Shown here: positions 34,774-48,600 of the stretch, piece after piece | Position numbering within the stretch: position 1 is the stretch's first letter | Layout: each line of letters starts with the position of its first letter | DNA from: Blasia pusilla | Taxonomy: Eukaryota > Marchantiophyta > Marchantiopsida > Blasiales | Reading direction: 5' to 3' | DNA length: 64,000 bases | Assembly: GCA_050084515.1 (NCBI GenBank) | Contig: CM114273.1 | Span: 29,326,001 to 29,390,000 of the forward strand | The notes under the pieces: generated by a model | What the model was told of the DNA's origin: nothing | The model's input: only the letters and a program-made list of their open reading frames with translations | Database searches by the model: none | Translations under genes and position numbers: made by a program

Positions 34774-36480
34774 CCCTCCCCAATCACGCGACGACGACCG
34801 ACAACTCCACAGCCCTCACTTCTTCTTCTTCCACCTCCCTCCCATCAGGCGCGGCTGCCTCTCCCGAATCGTCAAGCAATCTCGGCTCCTGCAGCAGCGG
34901 CGACGCACTCTGCTCATGAAAGCTCCAATTGTCCACAACACAACACAGCACTGCACTGCACTGCACTGAAAGCGCACTTCACAGGCGAAGACGCAGCCGG
35001 ACTCTGCTCTACTGGAGAGACCCTCAGCAGCAGCTTCTTCTCGCGCCTCCCATCCTACGGCCGCCAGGTTCCGGCACCAGCAGCGTCGTCTGGAATCGTC
35101 AATTGATGGGATTCTCTTTCATTCCTCAAAAGCGGACGGGAATTGGCCTCACATTCAGGAAAACGAAGCCGATTGGAGTTCCACATCTCACAGAGTTCCA
35201 CTCTCTCATTTTAACATCGCGTGCGCTCGAATCCCTCAGCCCGCGCCCATCGCGAGCGATCCCTCGCTCCTGAGAGCGGCCCCATTCGATTCCGCATCCA
35301 ATTCACTTCAGCAAAACGTCAAACTAAAAGCGATGGGGAGAGATTCGCGCAGACCTGGGTCGCCAATCACTGCTCCTCAGCTGCTGCACTTTCTCGAACT
35401 CCGCCATCCTCTTCCTGCATCGCATCGCATCGCAGCAAAGCGCAGCTGCACCGCTTGCGCACGCGCTGGAATGAGCTCAAGCCCAAAATCACGGGAGTGC
35501 AAAGTTTTCTTGGGACAGTGGAGTTATGTCCATCGCTTGTCCGCTTCTTCTCGCGCTTCGCTCACGGGCGTTCCCGTTCCTGTTCCTGTTGGAGGGGAAC
35601 GGGAACGGGAGGGGGCTGAGAGGGGGTGTCAGACGAGTTCGGGAGTGCTGAGGACGAGGGTCTCAAACCAGTTCGGCGTTGTTGAGATGGGGTAGGAGGC
35701 TAGAGTCTTGTGACCACTTTTTCAGTTGGTTTTTCCTTCTCTTCCTTTCATGTCATTTTAGTGGTAGTCATATTAATTATGGCCCCATTTTAGGCAGTAA
35801 TAATTTATTCGTTTTCTTTTGATGCCACGTATACTTTTGGTGCAGGTTTTGGGGGAGTGGATTCGGAGTGCACAGGCACGACAACGAAAGAACAAATGAT
35901 TTTTAGCCATGGATGGGTTCTCCTTTACCCGTGGACATGGATCTAATAAAAACAAACTCACTCCTCCATGTTAATTAATTTCTCTGTCATATTACTTCCT
36001 TGGTGAATGCCGTGTTCTCCTCCCGTGCTTCTTCTTATTCTCTTTACTCTTTATATCTCCAAACCCAAAACCTGAAACCGGGCCGTATACTAGCTAGATA
36101 ATGTTTATGCTAGTGGTGAGTTTAACTTGGAGGTGGTTCGCCTTTTCCTTTTGTCCTCTATTATGTGTGGCCTTGGTGTTCTAAACTCTTTCAATCCTCC
36201 TTTGTTGCACTTCCCATGGGTTTCCTTTTATCTCCTTTTATTGTCCTTTCTTGAGGCATGTTTTTACAATAAAATGGGTTGTTGTCTTGGTTGAGTGTTT
36301 ACATGTTTGCCTATATTTTTTCGCAAAGTGGTTAGATGAGATTGAAATTAGTGCATGTCCATTGTGATTCAGCTTTCTAAAAAACCCCCATATTTTCTAT
36401 TTAGGTTGAGGTCAAATATGTGACTATTTTATCATTTTTGGCTCTATATGGTGGAGAATGTTTTGGCTTCTCCAAGGGTA
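34774..36480. promoter_or_regulatory. Upstream region of XPF; no other gene recognised
   Basis: 34774-35700 is GC-rich and C/T-biased compared with its surroundings, consistent with a 5' UTR and promoter for the minus-strand XPF gene. A short CACTG tandem run lies at about 34949-34968. Open frames here on the plus strand show no domain. From 35700 the DNA becomes AT-rich. Confidence 0.4.
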
Positions 36481-36489
36481 TATAAGATG

Positions 36490-37560
36490 AGGAAATGACT
36501 CTCGAGAGAAATACTTTTTCTTTTAAGGTTTTGGTGGGACAAATGCTGTTAGATTATGAATTCCCTCAAGACCAGGATGGATGTAGCTTGATATTATGTA
36601 GTATTAAGAGTGGAGGTAAACTCTATATACCCTTTTCACTTTTTACTTGTGTGTGTATATATATAAATTATTGGAGAGTGCCTTCTCGTTTGCAAACACC
36701 TCTCTGCATGACATTTGACAATCATGAAGCAAGAAAATGTTTCCTATTCTACAGGCGGAAAGAAAATATTTTCCATAATATGGGTAGCAAGAAAAAAAAT
36801 TGTATACAACACGATTAGTTCCTACACTCTCGTGCATGGCACAGGCTGCACACTAGTATTAGAGTATATATATATATATATATATATATATAAGTGTATT
36901 TATTTGAATGCTCGAATCTTTCAACGTGGTGGAAGGATTGAAGATATCCTATTCCATGTGGTGTGGATGTGAAAAATAATATGAATTGTGTGGTGATGTG
37001 TTTGTATACGATATATGACTCATTGATTTTTTTTTTAACTAGGGCGATTCAAAGATTGATTATAAAAACTACTATAACAAAAAAGGTATCTCACTATGAA
37101 TCTTGTTTAGGGTTACGACATATGGTAAAATGAAAATGTAAAAGTAAAAGCCATATATGTGGCATCCCATAACAAAAAATTGTCTTTATTCCTCCATATA
37201 TAAACAATGGTACTGGGAAAAAGACTTAATGAGATACCTCCATATGTACCATGTTTAAGGTTAGAGCATGCCATAAATTAACAAAAAAAGAAAGGAAAAG
37301 CCATATATAATGTACTATATGTCATAAGGCCAAGTTTGAGTCATCCTCCCATCTATTGGGGTTGCAAATGGTAATTGGATTGAGAGTTCTTCCTATCCAC
37401 TTTAACATAATTGGAGGTGGTGCCTTTCTTTTCCATTTTCATGCTTGTATCGAAGAATAAGGCAATTGGGAGATGAAGAACTACAATTATAGTGATCATT
37501 GTTGGGTTGGTTGCAACATAGAGCAAGAAGGTCAATCCCCTTTGGCTTATTGTTTCCCTT
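36490..37560. repeat. AT-rich repeat DNA with an inverted relative of the 212-bp unit and a TA microsatellite
   Basis: At 36665-36835 the plus strand (TTGGAGAGTGCCTTCTCGTT then TGCAAACACCTCTCTGC) is the reverse complement of the 4740-4985 unit, including a GCATGG-bounded end. A TA run of about 28 bp lies at 36864-36892. From 36900 to 37560 I see no gene. Confidence 0.6.
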
Positions 37561-37564
37561 ATCA

Positions 37565-37740
37565 TGGCTTTAGAGTGGTAGATGAGATTATATCGAGGCT
37601 TAGATGGAGTAGTTCCCAATTTAGGAGGTAATGGTGATCTAGATATACTACTTTAGAGGTGATCCATGATCGTGATCATGGATTTAGGTCACTATTCCCT
37701 TTTTCTTGAGTAAAAACCTTCGAAGAGTTGCCATCTCTAA
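37565..37740 (+). repeat. LTR family B, diverged copy 2
   Basis: GTAGATGAGATTATATCGAGG, shown here by its core, then GGTGATCCATGATCG and CCTTCGAAGAGTTGCC follow the order seen at 10269 and 63246, with more divergence. Confidence 0.45.
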
Positions 37741-37849
37741 TGTATTTTTTAGGACGTGGTTGTGAATAGCTAAATCGCCAATGCTATTAGCCACTTGAGA
37801 AGTGATCCATGATCGTGTCGTGTGTCCAAGGAGGAAAGATCTTAGTGTG

Positions 37850-38350
37850 ACTCACCAAAAGTGGACCCTAGACTAGCTTGTTGCGCATTAGGAAGGGCGA
37901 CAGAACCGGCCGTGGGACTTAGGCTGGGCGAGATTGGTCTTGTGACCAACCTTGGGCAAAAAAGGGGTGACGCTCTCCCTCCCTACTCGCTGAAGTCCTT
38001 GAACCATGAACCAATTGTGGATTGCGTTTAGCCGTGTTTCAGGTTAGAGCTAGGGGACACATCCTGAGGAATTAATCAAAGCGATTTGTGGAGATTGGTC
38101 GAGACTTCCTAGCGATACAATATCCACTTGGGGAGACTTGAAATCATTCAAGCTTGGAAGTTTCTCAATTACCTACGGAACGCACAATCAATTGAGTCCG
38201 TGGGACTCAACCCAAGTCTTCCACTTGCAAAGCTCAAGGTTTGGAGATATTCGGTCAAAAGCTAAGAGAAGTAGTGATCAAACTCTATGACAAAATTTCA
38301 TTTGCTTTTATTTTGGTGATTTCACTTGGGCCTATGAGGCTTAAAGCAAA
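37850..38350. repeat. Diverged LTR-like sequence related to 21330-22080 (inverted)
   Basis: Contains GAGATTGGTCGAGACTTC, GACTCAACCCAAGTCTTCC and TTGCAAAGCTCAAGGTTTG, matching the inverse of 21530-21700. No coding sequence. Confidence 0.5.
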
Positions 38351-38399
38351 TGTGGCATTAGAGGGAATGTCTTAATAATGCCTTAAGGGTGTTCTCCTC

Positions 38400-40400
38400 C
38401 TCCCTGCCCATATTGTCTAAATTCATTCTTTCGTAGAAGTTAGGAAAGGAGATGGGAGAATGCAGATTAACCCTCTCCTTCTCTCTATTCTCTATGCCTC
38501 CACTTGCTAGAGGCATAGATTGGTATGTTCCTCCTTTCTAGCCGATTCCCGCTCCCTTCTTTCACATTGTTTCCCCTCTTGAAAATATCTTCCCTCTCAC
38601 TCCTCCCCTCTCCTATTGAAAAATTATCATTTTCTTTCTTTCCCTCCCATGTTGGAAAATTATCCCTTTCTCTCTTCCCATTCCTCCATCGATTTTTTTC
38701 CCTTATTTCTCCTTCCTTCTCTTACTAAAAGTTCACCATTAGAAAATATTTCTATGATGAAACTCTTTTTCTCTCCCTTCTTAATAAATTTCTCTCTTCT
38801 CCTCTATAGTTGAAAACAAATCTTTCTTTCTTTTCATTTTAACCATCTTAAAGAAATTAAATCAGTGTCATAATTAATTATTGTGAAAATAGAATTTTGA
38901 TTAGTGGATCAATGAAGAAAAGATACGTTTGAATCCTTTAGCCAAGTGTCAAAAAATCATAACTCCTCTCAAAATGACTGGCACTCTTTAAAATATACAC
39001 AATTATTTTAAAATCATACATGTAACTGACTCTTTAATTAGGTGTTAGAGTAACCTTTGTAATGCACATGAACATTGTCGTTCATATTCATACAACGCCA
39101 TCGATCTTTTCAACATGCGAGAAGATTTGTATCCACATGATAATACACTCACACATATATGTAAAGATCATAAAACAAAAAGCAAAGTAATTTTTTTGCA
39201 TAAAGCCAATTACATTCTCGAAAGGACACATGCTCGTCAAACCACATCCACCCTCAGTCATGAGGGAATACGGAGTCCAAACTCTAACACTTCATCTCCT
39301 ACCAAACCATAGAGCAAAAAGCTTTGGAGAGGCTAAATATGACAAAGATGGCTTTTGACAATCACATCCTTTCCTTGGCTTAAAGAGTAGCCCTCCCCAC
39401 AAAATTTAGCCCAAATCAATAGGGTGAGTTAATGATGATCGCTATTTGGGTCAACATGTCACTTCACCTAAAAAAAAAGATCATTTTCTGGGAGATTTTT
39501 ATCCCAATGCAATAGACCTATAACTATCCTCATCCAATCACTGAAGACAAAGTAATAGCAACTCCCAATGTCGCAAACATGGTTGAATTCCAACCGTCGA
39601 CCAACTATGATTTGGCAACATTATGGAGTTCAATTGCTCCAAATGGTGTGCTTCCTTCCCTCTAAATTAGGCCTTGTGACTAGGATTCACTTATTAATAA
39701 GGCTCTACGTGTGGATACAGTTGACAACAACCAATGTCATCATCACATTTTCCCACGTCATTTGGGCTATATGTGTTTCTTTCCAATTTTTTCTTACTTA
39801 GAGTTCCTTATTTTGAGATCTAAAAACTTAAAAAAGGTTTTTGCAACTTGAAATCTTGGGGGGGCTTTTCAAAATTTCACCCATCATTTTTTTTACAAAG
39901 CCTAGAATATTGATACCACCAAAAATTTACAATGCTTTTGAATATATGCTTCTCATACAAAAAAGTGATATGTGAAAAAAAATAAAAAACTAGCATTTTT
40001 TCCTCACACCCTTCCATAATCCACTTCATGGAGAACCCAAACTCCAATCTACATTCTTTACCAAAATTTTGGTATTGCTTCCATACATATTGGTTGTCCT
40101 TAAAAAGATTGATATCATAAATATGAAAACAATGAGGTAAGAGACTTAAAGATACTTCTAGAAGTCAAAATATGAGAAGCATGGTCCCTAACCTACAAAA
40201 TCAATCAAAAGGCTAAAATGATCTTACTTGGATGTTACCACAAGGTGGAGCAAATTTTTGTACGAATATCTCTTATGGAGCTCCATAAGAGAATATCTCG
40301 TATGGAGCTCCATAAGAGATATTCATAGGAGATTTAAAGATTCTTAAAGGAAATCTCACACACTCTTTAGCTTTCCCTCATGTCAAACCAAGCTTACTCT
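38400..40400. other. CT-rich low-complexity DNA and AT-rich DNA without a gene
   Basis: 38520-38820 holds degenerate repeats of the type CCCTCCCATGTTGGAAAATT alternating with CTTTCTCTC; the same type recurs at 61190-61480. From 38830 to 40250 the DNA is AT-rich and I see nothing recognisable. Confidence 0.5.
40255..40325. repeat. Paired palindromes
   Basis: TCTTATGGAGCTCCATAAGA is a perfect 20-bp palindrome, followed about 28 bp later by a second near-identical one (CGTATGGAGCTCCATAAGAG). The outer GAATATCTC and GAGATATTC also pair, so the whole block can fold. Confidence 0.85.
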
Positions 40401-40412
40401 TATGATAAGAGC

Positions 40413-41020
40413 TATCACGTCGTTTAGGATAGATTGACGAGTTTATGATAGAGCATCTTCAAGGATATTAGAGGACATCTTGAAGAGGTCAAGGATGACC
40501 TGTTGAGACCACGGATAATCTAAGAGAGCAGGTTTCGCCATCATTCTGACTCATTTGGAACTATATAGAAAAATTTACTATTTCAAGTCAATTATTATTA
40601 GGAGTAGATCTGACTTTCCACTTCGGGAAGAGTCCTTTCATCCCCTACAACAGGTCAGGAGCCAAAAAGGTGACTTGCGAAAGTTTCCACGTACAGAATT
40701 TAGGAGAAGGAAAGGGGATATACCCAATAGAGAGAGCTTTCGAACTCATTCTCTCTTTTTTGAACCTCTTCGCATAAGGGGGCAGAGCAATGGTCCTCCT
40801 TGTCTTGTGAGTAATCCAAACCTCACATAAAGAGAATGAGTTTGGTATGACATGTGAGAGAGATGAATTTGTGTGTACACATTGAAAGATCTTGATTTAT
40901 TGGAAATATTTTGATATTTGATCATATCGATGTTTGGATGTCATGAGTTAGGATGGTATATTGTATGTTGGTGTGTGCATTTAATGACAATAATGTATAT
41001 GCGCACAAACCTTTAGTCAC
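40413..41020 (+). repeat. LTR family C, diverged copy (plus)
   Basis: Ordered similarity to 57157-57837: TATCACGTCGTTTAGGATAG, GGTCAAGGATGACCTGTTGAG, shown by its core AAGGATGACC, GAGCAGGTTTCGCC, TCATTTGGAACTATATAG, CAGGTCAGGAGCCAAAAAGG, CTTGTCTTGTGAGTAATCC and TTGGATGTCATGAGTTAGG. Confidence 0.75.
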
Positions 41021-41240
41021 TCACAAGGCAAAGAGGATCATAATTTTGCTATCTAATGGAAGGAGATTCAATGAAAGAGAATGAACTCTCCAAGAGCTCT
41101 CTCCTTGAAGTATACATTCTCCCTCTCTCCTGTAAGCAATAGATGACCGAATGATGTAGTTAAACTTACTTAAGATCCGCTTAAAAAAATCACTGATTTA
41201 ATTCCCACCATGGACAATGGGAAGCAATCTGAAGCCAGGG
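41020..41240 (-). repeat. LTR family C, diverged fragment (minus)
   Basis: CTCACAAGGCAAAGAGGATC and GAATGAACTCTCCAAGAGCT with CCTTGAAGTATACATTC match the reverse complement of 57430-57545. It abuts the plus-strand copy tail to tail. Confidence 0.6.
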
Positions 41241-42629
41241 TAGTAACATCCATTATGTAATGGGTTTCACCATTACGTAATGAGATTGCTCCCCATTATC
41301 CACAAGGCACTTCTCAAACCCTAATCTTCAAAAGAGAGCGAAGGGACACCTTCTAAAACGAGGAATCACTCGGGCAAAAAACAAGGAACTTAATGGAAAG
41401 GATAGGTGACTTTAAACAGTCCCAAATAAACCCTTAGCCTAGGGTAAGTTGCATATGTTTGACACAAAAATATAGATGAGGATGGGAACCTCTATACCCA
41501 ACTTTCTTAGGTCGAAATCCCCCCTTCTTTGAGACATGAAAGATTACAAAGGCAGGGCGGGATATTTTGTAGATAATGTTAGTTGCTGCCCTCTGGTGCA
41601 AATTAGAGTTTAGTTTTGAGGCAAAAAACATTTCAAACTCAACCACAAATTCCTAGTTATCCACCCATTTGCCATGAAAAGTGGTCAATGTGGTATTCCT
41701 GCAAACCTTGATTTTCGAGGACTTGCATATGGACATCTCGGATTGTACATGAACAAACAAAATTTGGACTAGTTGCAATCACATGCAATTTTATCTAAAC
41801 TCCTTCAAATGCTAATGGTAGAATAATTGAAAATGGAATGTTCTGCATGGACTTCTTAGCCATTTCTTCTTTTCAATCTCCCCCATGTGGATGGTAATTT
41901 CCACACTCATACACACTTATGAAGGCCGAAAATTTCTGACCTTCTTTAGGAGAAACTAGCTTGTGCCCATGTGCAGCACCTATGAAAGGCATCCAAACCC
42001 TATCCGCCCTCTTATAACTGCAAATAACTCTTAAGTAGGTGGGCAGCCTTCCAAAATCGAGAGGGAGAATACAACCCATGTCAAATAACTATAGGCCCAA
42101 AAAGACAGTGTCACCGCGAGATGGGGCATCCTCTATAAGGCCACTCTCCAATAATAATATAAACGAAACTGGCCCTTTATGAAGAAGACATCTAATTCGG
42201 CGAGAGAATGGCAGCCAATTCAAGAAACCACAACTCACCCAAAGAAGGCAATTTGAAAGGTCGAATGAGAATTAAACATAGTAAGAAAAGTCCATGGAAA
42301 CCAATGTCCGCCTGATGTTATCAATCTTGTACCACGAAGACGGTTGCTTGGCTCCCAAGAAATCCAAAGTGTCGAGCTATGTCCCTCCCTCGGATTCACG
42401 TGTAGACAATTCTGCCATTGAAAACCTCTAGATCGGATGCTGATGTAGTGGGAATGTGGAGCCAGAGCTCTACAATGCCATTGACATCTGCTGGGCTACA
42501 CTGTAGATGGCATTCAGATTTCCTGACTCGTCGCAGAGGAGATCATGGTATGTACACCAACAAGACAAATCCACTTTGATGAGAAAACCTCAATTGCAAG
42601 CATATAATATAAACTGGGGACCGAATGGC
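41241..42629. other. Degenerate sequence with possible old coding remnants on the minus strand
   Basis: Minus-strand frames at 42079-41873 (LPTYLRVICSYKRADRVWMP, then GHKLVSPKEGQKFSAF) and 41646-41434 look more protein-like than the surroundings and may come from one decayed gene or transposon. I do not recognise the family. The rest holds nothing supported. Confidence 0.3.
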
Positions 42630-45600
42630 TTACATGGCGAAGGTGCGGCCGAGATCGAGTTTTGGAGGCCGATCTTTGGAAGGGCTGGAACTCTTGACAT
42701 AAGTAGAGTAGGGAATCGTCATCACTTTGTTCTCTCCCTTACCTTTACCACGCACAAGAGGTTGGCTTCTGTCCAGGCAACGACGCAGAACTCCAAACTG
42801 CTGCTTCGGATCATCGATATCCCACTGTTTACTCGGGGAGTGTGTTGACACGTGATTATAGACTGTAACCCTCGATTTGCTTGGATTTGTCATCTGGTAA
42901 GTCCCACGAGGGGACTGCTGCAGGCACATGCTTTCGAAATTGAGGGAAGTCACCTTCAGAGGCACTTTCATTTGCCCCCCAGAGCCCGCACATGGGCTGT
43001 TGTGATTTTCGAGCGAAGAATTGGAATCCAACAATGGGGAAGGCTCCTTGTTCCCAGCCGCATAGTTTTCAGCTTCTTGCCTCTCGTCCTGCAGACAGAC
43101 AAGCCCCCTGGAACGAAATCAGAGCCCATAATGTGGGGGGTTATGCTTTTTCTTGAAGTGGATGTTTGGAAAAGTCATTCATGACGCTCATCACCAGAGC
43201 ACTCTCAATTCAAGACTTGCAAGCCATGACTACCGAAACCATGAAATGATCTCACAAATGACTCCACTAAAGAGGACTCGGTCTTTCACTTCCAGCGTGA
43301 GTTAAAATTTTTTGATTGTTCCAAGTTCATCCAGTTGAGAGGCATACGAAATTTGCATAATCGCAGCCACTTCAATTTTACCTCAAGGGAAGAAACACTC
43401 GTAAGAAGGATGAGGAGACCTCACATGGATAAACATGGATAAGAAAATCAATACTCGTGTACGATGGTCTTAGGACTCAGTCTAACATGGAGGGAAGGAG
43501 ACATGCCTCAGTGATCTCCCTCTCATCGAGATAATGTAGGTGCATTAGTCGACTGATTACTGATATTCGATACAGGTTCTGGCGGCTTATCTGGTCGAAC
43601 AATGGATGTCACAAACCACCGTTAAGGTCAAGCAATTTCCCATCCCAGTTACTGGGTCTTTACTAGACTTGCAGATGCAGAAATTGTTTGGTCATGTGTG
43701 AGAAGGAGAAGGACGACTATAAAAATTTTGGAGCAGGCCCTACAGGTTGGAGTTGGGTTTAATTGTTACCGGGTTGTTTACGAATGACAGCTTCATAAGT
43801 CGCGAAAGACCAGACAGATTATCGACACTGGCTAGACCACCAAGTCGATTTGGTGCAATGTGATTTGAAGAGAGGTCCAGACATTCCAACGCTGGAAGTC
43901 CACTCAGGTGCACCAGCGTCTTCAGAGCATTATTTGCTAAACGTAACACACGTAACCTATGGAGTTGCGCAAAAGCAAGAGGCTCCAGCTCCCTGATGTC
44001 ATTATGGTCCAGATACAACTTTTCGAGAGAGCTAAGGCCTCCTAAACCGTCCACCTGAACATCACAATCAGCCAACGAATGTGTTATGCGAAGTAGCACC
44101 TGAGCTATACTCACCACAAGCCCTCAAATTTCACACACACAGTGTTTTCAGAATCCCCTAGTTCCCCACTTCGGAAACGTATTGACACCGAAATATCCGG
44201 TCTCGGATAACATTCTTCGCTTCAAAGTGGAATGTCATAGAGGTACAACGGAGCTTCAAATTGATACAAAAGTCAACCCTCCTTGCATGAGAAACACAAG
44301 CTGATTTGACCGAAATGAAACATTGTCCCAAAGAAACTTTCGCTGAAGTAGATGATATAAATGAACATGCTTTCCGCTAGCTTTGACTAGGTTGTGGTTT
44401 TCAATCGAATTCGATGTGTGGTTTATGGATTCAAATTTCACTTGTGGATTGACCAGCTTCGATCCCACGTTTAGGGTGGATCGAAGCTGGTCAATCCACC
44501 TGACGTGGCTTCTGTCTTAAAAAAAAGGTTTGATTTAGGGACCTGGAACGAGCTAGCTTCATCCTTTAAGAGGGACACAAGGAGACAAAACCTTTGTAAT
44601 TTTGTTGTCCTGCAAAGCCAGTAGCCTGAGCATTGGAAACTTGTAATACAGGCTCAAGGATGCAATGCTGGTGATAGTATTTCCTCCCAGTTTCAAGATC
44701 TCCAAAGATTGCATTCCCAAGCCATCATCAGATGTGCTTGCAGCGCAAACGGAATTCCTCCCTTGACGATCCAGCTCAGAGGTAGTCAGTGTGACGTCAG
44801 AATAAAGCTGTACTCCGGAACTGTCTACGGGTGCCTCGAATAATGGTCTGTCCTCGAATCTGTTGTTTTCTAGATGCAATACCTTCAAGTTTGCCAAGAA
44901 CCTGAACTGAAGAAAGTGAGTAGAACAAAAGTGTACGTTCTGAACACTACTTCTTTTAATAAAGAGCAACAGACGCTTAGACGGAAACCGGAGGATGGAC
45001 GGCGCATCATAAAAGCTTCAATTGATTCCCCAGCGAAAGGTACATGATTAATAGTCTCTAGAAGCTTATGACGAGTGGGTCTTACCACGATTGAGTTCAG
45101 TAGAAGGTGTACGTAATTTGAGTTGGTTCGTATGGTAATTGGCTGAAATACCTCAGAGCATGAACAGAGGAGAGCAAGTTGTCATTAAGATTGAGGTCTG
45201 TAAGCCCACGTATCTCAGGGCTCTCAAACACTTCTCCACAACTTCTGAGTCTTTGACCGGAGAGATCTAGCACCTGCACAAGGTACGATCGCTGCTTCAA
45301 AATTCAACCTAAACAACTCCCTTACAGCAGTGAGATACCCAGTTGTTCTATGGTTAATACTCTTCCTCTTCGTCAGATAGTTTAAAAACGACAATTGAAG
45401 CAGAAGTTTAAGGCCAACCTCAAGCTTGGAAAATTGAGAGTATCCCAAGGTTTCCTCCAGCAAGTCCCGAGTGAGACGACCCGAGTACTTGTTGCGTGCT
45501 TGTGTCAATTCACTGCTCTCCACGTTTCTCCCATCCAAAACCTACACAAATTTAAGTTCACCAGCTGAATGCACTTGACGTTTGTCGCCGGCTCCAACAG

Positions 45601-48600
45601 CAGTGCATAAAGTTCCTCACTTCGACATGAAATCATGGTTGAAAGGGATGTTCAACATCTAATCTCAAGAGAAAACACTCGGAGGAAGACGTGTATGCCC
45701 AACCTAGGTGTGCTTACTTAACGAAAACGGCCAAGAGGGTCCACGGTTTACAAAGCCATCTAATGCGGAACGGTCTTAAGCGTAGAACGACGTTATTCGG
45801 GAAAACTGTCAACGTCCGTGTCAAACTCACCTTCAGTTTTCTCAAGGTGAAAACTGTGAACATCCGGTAATCGTTAGATTCACACATGGCGTTTCCTGAG
45901 AGATCCACAACGATGAGCTTGGACAAACTGCGAATGTAGTTTAGCTCACTCAAATCAGATAAGAGGTTCTCAGATGCGTAAAGTTCCATAAGGGATACCA
46001 AGACCTCCAGTCCCTGCAAAACGTATACACCAACTTACGTCACAAGGTCCATCTACGTAGGTATACAACAAAAAGATGTTTTACTTGGCGACTTGTGTGT
46101 AAGCACTTGTACAAACTGTAGAGGGAAATCGAAATGATGGAAAGACTAGCAGGTTTTTGACGTTGATCCCAAGAATCTACTCCAAAGAGTACCTTCAGCG
46201 ACTGGATTTTATTGTTGTCTATGGAAAGTTGCTCCAGTGCTCGGAATGAGTCAATTTCTCCCAAACTCTGCAGGCGGTTATGGCCAAGATCAAGCCGCCA
46301 TAGAACTTCCATATTCGTCAACCTCTTCACCTGTTAAAGTCCAAGCATGATCCAAATTTACCAAACGAGCAACTACTGAGCACACCCACCTTTGAAATGC
46401 TAGAAAAAGACACGTTTGGGGTTTAAGCTAAACTACTGCATAACATCACTTTCACTGATTTGTTAATCTTGTAGTTCCTGCCCTACAAGAAGGTGAACTG
46501 CACACAATCATCTGTCGAAGAACCACCTGAGTGATGTGATTGTCTTCGAGAATGAGTTCTTCCAATAAACTGCAATTATCCAAGCCCTCGATAACTGAGA
46601 TTTCGTTTCCGCAAAGAAACAAACGCCTTAGATTTAGCAACCTGTCAAAGCAGTGCATGGTCTTGAGTTTATGGTGCTCAAGGTGCACCTCTTCAACATC
46701 ATCATACCAGGCTCGATGACACTCGAGTTGAACATAAAGCTCCCCCCTTCTTTCTGCCATGTCAGAGCGAGGAAATATGGTGGAAGGACACAGTCCGCAA
46801 GGGCTCATGCGATATGGACTCAATCTGAATGGATCATCAAGTCGTTTCAAGAGGTATTCGCTTGTATTTGATATCGGATCTTCCATATTTTCCATTCCGT
46901 CAACTTCAAGTTCGCCCTGAGTCTTTTCAATCCCACCTTCAGATCGGCACTCCGACAGAATGTCCTTCTCAACATTGGGTACTGACAAGGGACCAGATGG
47001 TTGCAGATATCCCCATTCTGATCTGGGGTTTGAAAAGAAAAGTGCTGGAGACGAGACATACTTCCTGTCTGCCTCAATACGCTCCTCTGAACACGGTGAC
47101 AATACCTATAATAGCTACATTAAATTGATGAAGTGCAGATGCAGAGATTGGACGTTTCTAGAACGTGACGCTATTCTAGAAATCTTTCAATCAATTTTAG
47201 AGAAAGTACTCAGTCCTAAGTTCTTGTTAAGTCGAAAATTCGGACGCGAGCATGAATTTGAAGTCAAACAGCACGAACACAAGAAGTAAGCGTCCATACT
47301 ACAATATGTTCACGCACGTTTCTAGAATTCACGTTGCGACAACTTAAAAATTGTCAGAAATACAAATCGGAATTGGGAACATAGCATTGCGTCTCATTTT
47401 TAGGACACATGTAGAGTTCTTACCAGAAGAAATAGGGTTACTGTACAGTTCAATGAGTCTAGGAATACCTATAATACCTACATGGTCACAATACCTATAA
47501 TAGCTACATTAAATTGATGAAGTGCAGATACAAAGATTGGATTAGAACGTGACGCTATTGTATGAATCTTTCAATCAATTTTTGAGGAAGTACTCAGTCC
47601 TAAGTTCTTGTTAAGTCGAAATTTCGGAAGCGAGCATGAATGTGAAGTCAAACATCAGGTACACAAGAAGAAAGCGTCCGTACTACAATATGATCATGTA
47701 CGTTTCCAGAATTCACCTTGCGACAACTTGAAATTGTTCAGAAATACAAATCGGAATTGCTAACTGAACATTACGTCTCATTTTTAGGACGCATGTAGAG
47801 TTCTTACCAGAAGAAATAGGGTTACTGTCCAGCTCAACGAGTCTCGGTAGAGTTCTTAGAACCATCCTTGGATAATCTATGTCATCAGCAATAGGATTGG
47901 CCCTGAGATTGAGAGTCAATAGGCCAGGTACCTGAGAACAACAGTGGATGGTTAAGCTCAAATTGCTTTTTCCAAGTACGTGTGCGGGACAGGACCTTTG
48001 AAGGTTAACTGAATATGGCAAGTACAATCTTTCTGAGATGATCTCTGAGTGTACAACAAAGTTGCACGCCCATTGCAAATTTATTTTAGAATATCCGGCT
48101 CTAAATTATGCAGGATTTTGAGGGCCAACTGTTGCACGCTATTGATCAAATTTATACAGAAAAGTTGGCTAACGCGATCATGAAGTGGCGAAGAGACAGA
48201 AGAGGTATACAGTCATACCTGGTGGTCAAGATCACTTACGCTCCATATGCGGTTCCCTCCTAAGTCCAGATGTGTCAAGTTGCAGAGGCTACTCATACCC
48301 TCAATCCGGACCAAATTATTGTAGCTCAGATCTAATCTTTCGAGGAGTAAAAGCTCTTCAAGTCCAGTAATTTTGGAAATTTTGTTGAAAGAGAGGATAA
48401 GAACTTTCAGGGACGATAAACCTTTGAGGGCCTCAATGTTGCTTAGGTTACTGCTATGAAAGTTCAGATATGTAATACATTGCAGGTCTCTGACACCACC
48501 CATTTTCAAAATAAAATCCATAGACAAGTTTACAACCGGGTTTGCCAAGTATTCACATGGCCTTCCAGAGACAGATGCTTCCATGCTGCTTGACCCACAG

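Noticed and set aside
46829-47289. Two plus-strand frames of about 100 codons
   Set aside because: Antisense to LRRC9 exon 12 and the duplicated intron DNA, with no similarity to anything.
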